The notes under the pieces: generated by a model
Told to the model about the DNA's origin: nothing
The model's database searches: none
What the model saw: only the letters and a program-made list of their open reading frames with translations
Position numbers and translations under genes: made by a program
Part shown: positions 60,432-64,000 of the stretch, piece by piece
Numbering within the stretch: position 1 is the first letter of the stretch
Layout: each line of letters begins with the position of its first letter
NCBI GenBank assembly: GCA_030770535.1
Contig: JASVEC010000025.1
Location: 558,001 to 622,000, forward strand
DNA from: Batkoa obscura
Lineage: Eukaryota > Entomophthoromycota > Entomophthoromycetes > Entomophthorales > Batkoaceae
Reading direction: 5' to 3'
DNA: 64,000 nt

Positions 60432-61745
60432 CTATATGAAAATGACCAAAGAACCAGCATAAGTTCTAAATATAAAATAGGATAAATGATTAACTACTAG
60501 ATGAGGATTATAAACTTTTGATAACTTTATATCAGTTAATGTTTGGCTTTCAGTCACACTATCAAAATTTTTACTGTGGTTATATTCAGTTGCGTTCAAT
60601 TTAAAGGTATCATCACGGTCTATTCAAAGTCAGTACATTATTTTGTAAAAAAGTTAAAAAGAATTACTTAACTTAATTCATTGGACTTCGATCCGTTAAT
60701 CTCTACTTTTCTATAGCTCTATAATATATTACTTTGAGTGCATGGTGAATAGTTGGATCACAGAAAAATGCAATAAAATTAAGAGTTCCTAACAATCTAC
60801 CTGCGGTATGTGATACAACCTCTAATTCGTGAGAATCAATATCGGTAAAATAAACTACTATTTGATTTATTACTAACCCAATGTGGGAAATGATCATAAT
60901 GGTAGGATATAATACGCTAAAAGCTCACGTTAATATGGCAACATATATTTACAAAATACCTTACATCCTTGAAGCAAGTAGCTTTATACTTCTGATACCT
61001 CTGGTTGATCGATTAGCATCTATAGTTATTTTTCCCTCTTTTTTAAAATTTAGTCCTTTAAACAGCCTGATAACGACGAACACCACAACTATTAATAAAT
61101 AGGCCATACAAATCATTATAATAAAAGCATTTGTGAAAAAATCAAACATTTTAGCATAATTTTTATCCTCGATGGTAATAAAACATCTTTTATAGCTACC
61201 ATATCCAAACAACCCTGTTGCTAAATAATATTGTATTAGCCTAAAGTTGTGGATAAATTAAGCTAAAGTAATACCAAGTGGAGGAAGTGTAATTAATAAA
61301 GTGAGTAAAAGAGCACCAATCCAATAACCAAGTTCAATTTCCTTTGTTATATTAATACCATGTAAAAAAATTAATTGAAAATTAATTCCAATAGCAGCAT
61401 TAAGGAAACTATAATACAAAGGAAAGAAGGATAGCTGAAAACCTATAAATGTGCATAATGGAGATCCTTTATAATTATATGGACCCGACCATAACGGTAA
61501 AGAATGCAACCAAATATCATACAATATAATACCAGTTTGCAACCTGAGAGTTACTCTATCGACTAGCTTATAATCATATATTGCTATTTTTATATTAAAA
61601 TGTTGTGTTAATTAATAGATAGTTTATAAAACTTACTTAATGTAATCATAGTAAGCACAACTATGACAGCTAATACTAAGGATACTTTTGACATTGCTGG
61701 GTAAACTTCTTTAGCTATATACTTTGCATATTCAACTACACTCAT
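60432..61745 (-). CDS. Seven-helix receptor, five-exon family, member 4, tail frame broken
   Basis: Exons 61745..61637, 61583..61275, 61220..60965, 60916..60673 and 60619..60432. The first three exons have the family lengths (109, 309, 256 bp) and encode helices 1-5; exon 4 encodes helices 6-7 (VLYPTIMIISHIGLVI, GRLLGTLNFIAFFCDP). Exon 4 is one base short of the frame needed for exon 5: as read, translation ends at YYRAIEK, about 295 residues, whereas exon 5 in the family frame reads DRDDTFKLNATEYNHSKNFDS. All seven helices are intact, so a tail-less receptor could still be made. Divergent from member 5, with 540 bp between starts. Confidence 0.72.
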
Positions 61746-62285
61746 ATTAACTAAAAAATTCTTCTATTTAAAGATAATATTGATTCTATTTATACATTTC
61801 TATCTTATTTTTTATCCTTTAGTTTTTTTAGAAATAAATACAAAAATAGCAGATTTATTTAATAAAGCATGTTTAATTTTCATTATTTTTGTTCCAACTA
61901 GCTCAGTTGACAACAACCAGTTTATTATTTTAAAAATTTGCGCCACATTTTAGCCATAGTTTTATTGATTAAAGTTGTAAAGAAAGTATTACTACTGGTC
62001 CAATTTAAACATGGATTGGTCATCATCAATTTTTTATTTGGTAAGTATAAAAATAGAAATTGTTATGATAATTGAATTCAGCCAATATAAATAAAAAATG
62101 CTCAACTACATTTAATTTATTTTTGTGGTATCATTAAGTTTTTTAAATAGAACATGAATGTTGATATAACTACTTAAACAGGATTTAAAAGAATTGGATT
62201 CGAAAAAAAAGTATATAAAGGATATAATAAAATAAATTGAGATTATAGATATAAAGTAGTCTTAAAATTCAATTTGGCTCAAAAC
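61746..62285. promoter_or_regulatory. Divergent promoter region of receptors 4 and 5
   Basis: 540 bp between the two start codons, AT-rich, no MITE inserted. TATAAA-like and AAGTATATAAAGGATATAAT tracts near 62210-62235 could serve member 5. No defined regulator site seen. Confidence 0.45.
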
Positions 62286-63449
62286 ATGAGCGAGGATCCC
62301 TTTTCAGTATATATCAGAGTAGAAGTATACCCAGTAATGTCAAAAATTTCAATTACCTTTGCTTCACTAGCGGTGCTGACAATGATAGCATTATGTAATT
62401 TATAAAATCGTTTAATTTAAAACAGATTAAAAATAAATAGCAATATACGATTTTAAATTAGTTAATAGGGTAACGCTTAGGTTGCAAACTGCTATTTCAT
62501 GCTATGATATCTGGTTACATTCTGTCCCGCTTTGGGCTCGTGTACATGCTACTCCTGAATCAATCCTATGCCCTTTTATTGGCTACCAGGGTGTGGCTTT
62601 TCCTTTACTTTATTGCTTTCTTAATGTTGCTATTGGAATCAATTTACAATTAGTTTTTATACATGGGATTAAAACAACGAAAAAAATTGAAGCAGCTTAC
62701 TGGATTGGATCCATTTTACTTACTCTAATAATTACTGTTCCACCGCTTGGTATATTTATATTTTATGAACTTATAAATTTATATTAATATAATTTATACA
62801 GCTATGGGGTTGTTTGGATATAGTGATTTCAATGGATGTTATCTCAAAACAGATGATGAAACTTTTGCTAGAACATTTCATTTCTTTACCAATCCTTTAG
62901 TTATGTTTACTTGTATGGCTTATTTATTAATCGTTGTGATTTTGGTGTTGATAAAATTATATCGTGGATTAACTATAACAGAAGAGCAAAAACTGGCAAC
63001 AGACAATAGCCGATTGCTTGAAAGTATCAAACATATTAAGCTACTTGCTTCTAGAATGTGAGGCTTTATATTGTTATATGTAAATTACTAAAATAGATTT
63101 AGATTATTATATCCGATAATCATGATATTCACTCACATTGGCCTAGCATTAGGCAAAGCGATCTATGATCTCAGTGGTGCTGACTTTCCAGGATTAGATA
63201 TTTTTACCTATATTACTTTGGGAATGCTAGGAACACTTAATTTTATCGCTTTTTGTTGTGATCCTACTATGCATTCAGCAGTTGAGGAAGCCTATTTGAG
63301 GTTTGTTGGTAGGAAAAGGTCTTGTGATAGCACAGATATTGCGAGTAGCTTTGTATAAGGATAAGTATGAACAAATTTACTTAATTTTAGATAATAGAAG
63401 GTTAAACTTTTTTACTGTCAATATCAACTTAGATTATTTAACGGTTTAG
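62286..63449 (+). CDS. Seven-helix receptor, five-exon family, member 5, tail shortened
   Basis: Exons 62286..62394, 62441..62749, 62802..63057, 63103..63344 and 63391..63449 join in phase into 324 residues. Helices follow the family pattern (ISCYDIWLHSVPLWA, GVAFPLLYCFLNVAIGINLQL, YWIGSILLTLIITVPPLG, LVMFTCMAYLLIVVILVLI, LLYPIIMIFTHIGLALGK, ITLGMLGTLNFIAFCCDP). In exon 5 the frame meets TAG after NINLDYLTV, but the +1 frame continues with GLDSSSLKPEEAYKKWLKHLFEF, clearly homologous to the tail of member 2, so one base appears to have been lost near 63442. Function of the seven-helix part is probably unaffected. Confidence 0.78.
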
Positions 63450-64000
63450 ATTCTTCATCACTTAAGCCAGAAGAAGCTTATAAAAAATGGCTAAAGCATT
63501 TATTCGAGTTTTATAGTTAATTTAAATACTATGCCCTGAAAAAATGCTCCTAGATTAGCAGTTAACTTTAAACACTATTTCTCAGAGACTAGTAGTTAAA
63601 AATTTATTGCTTTTTCACATGTATATTTTTTACATACCTATTAATTCATATATAAATATTAGTTTTATTGATCAAATATTGGATACAATATTATAGTTTA
63701 TTTAAACAATAAAAATTGAGTTGGCTACTGATTCACATTTTTGAGAATATTAATTTTTATTATTATTTATCCATATTGAACGGTTTGGTTTATTGAAAAC
63801 AGTTTAAGAATTTGAAAAAAATCAATATATGTAATACCTAAAGAAAGTTTGAAGATTTAGAAGATATGAAAATACTGTAATGGGGAAGTCAGGTTTTTCA
63901 CTACTTCAAAAAGTAAGGCAAACTGCGCTTCTTTAAAGGTTTATTCACACTTCTTTGGCCTGTTCAAGGTTTAAACTTTGGACTTTGGATGAGGAGGAAC
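63450..64000. other. Downstream region; possible start of another gene at the edge
   Basis: No certain gene. From about 63880 base composition becomes less AT-rich. ATG at 63881 reads MGKSGFSLLQKVRQTALL before a stop, and the following codons in that frame (RFIHTSLACSRFKLW) look like a mitochondrial targeting sequence, so a 5' exon may lie here. The evidence is weak. Confidence 0.3.

Noticed and set aside
60881-61102. Forward-strand 73-codon ORF
   Set aside because: Antisense to receptor 4 exon 3 and its intron; a shadow frame.

Overview
The window looks like nuclear DNA of a very AT-rich fungus. Its genes are split by many tiny introns (mostly 43-66 bases, shortest about 30) with GT...AG ends and ACTAAT/ACTAAC-like branch sites. 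It encodes a GPI-anchored Ser/Thr/Pro-rich wall-type protein, what may be a cut-down fungal transcription-factor domain, a rhodopsin-like (class A) receptor and a cluster of another seven-helix receptor family. Class A-like receptors in a 25-30 % GC fungal genome suggest an early-diverging lineage such as Entomophthoromycotina (Conidiobolus-like). That placement is inference, not proof.

Layout. 0-4.2 kb: the end of an unknown gene, then an MCUR1/FMP32-like mitochondrial coiled-coil protein (-), a CHRAC1/Dpb3-like histone-fold protein (-) and, divergently, the SMC5/6 subunit NSE1 (+). 4.2-8.7 kb: gene-free, with a 1.3 kb foldback repeat and several MITEs. 8.7-10.8 kb: a BRCT-domain protein (-). 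11.6-14.5 kb: a 2.8 kb DNA transposon. 15.8-16.8 kb: a class A GPCR (+). 18.4-21.1 kb: a GPI-type protein (+) convergent with a seven-exon enolase (-), followed by a decayed short-chain dehydrogenase copy. 22.7-30.1 kb: two more transposon copies around a second foldback. 31.0-32.1 kb: the intact seven-exon short-chain dehydrogenase (-). 32.6-33.4 kb: a short regulator-like ORF. 35.7-38.2 kb: an eight-exon AidB-like acyl-CoA dehydrogenase (+). 39.6-40.8 kb: the first member of the five-exon receptor family (-). 42.4-46.2 kb: a decayed full-length ABCB transporter. 46.5-49.3 kb: a transposon turned into a large palindrome. 52.3-63.4 kb: four more receptors (+, -, -, +) with repeats between them.

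How the parts relate. The housekeeping genes (enolase, NSE1, the AidB-like enzyme, the dehydrogenase) are independent single genes rather than a pathway cluster. Two things dominate the window. One is a mobile-element system: a DDE-like transposase family whose ends are nearly the same as the ends of about 27 copies of a 97-99 bp MITE, with apparently 4 bp target duplications; solo-LTR-like repeats lie mostly inside the transposon copies. The other is a seven-helix receptor family with five members. Two of these share an almost identical 646 bp block beginning exactly at the start codon, which points to recent gene conversion, and two others have a reading-frame break near the C-terminus.
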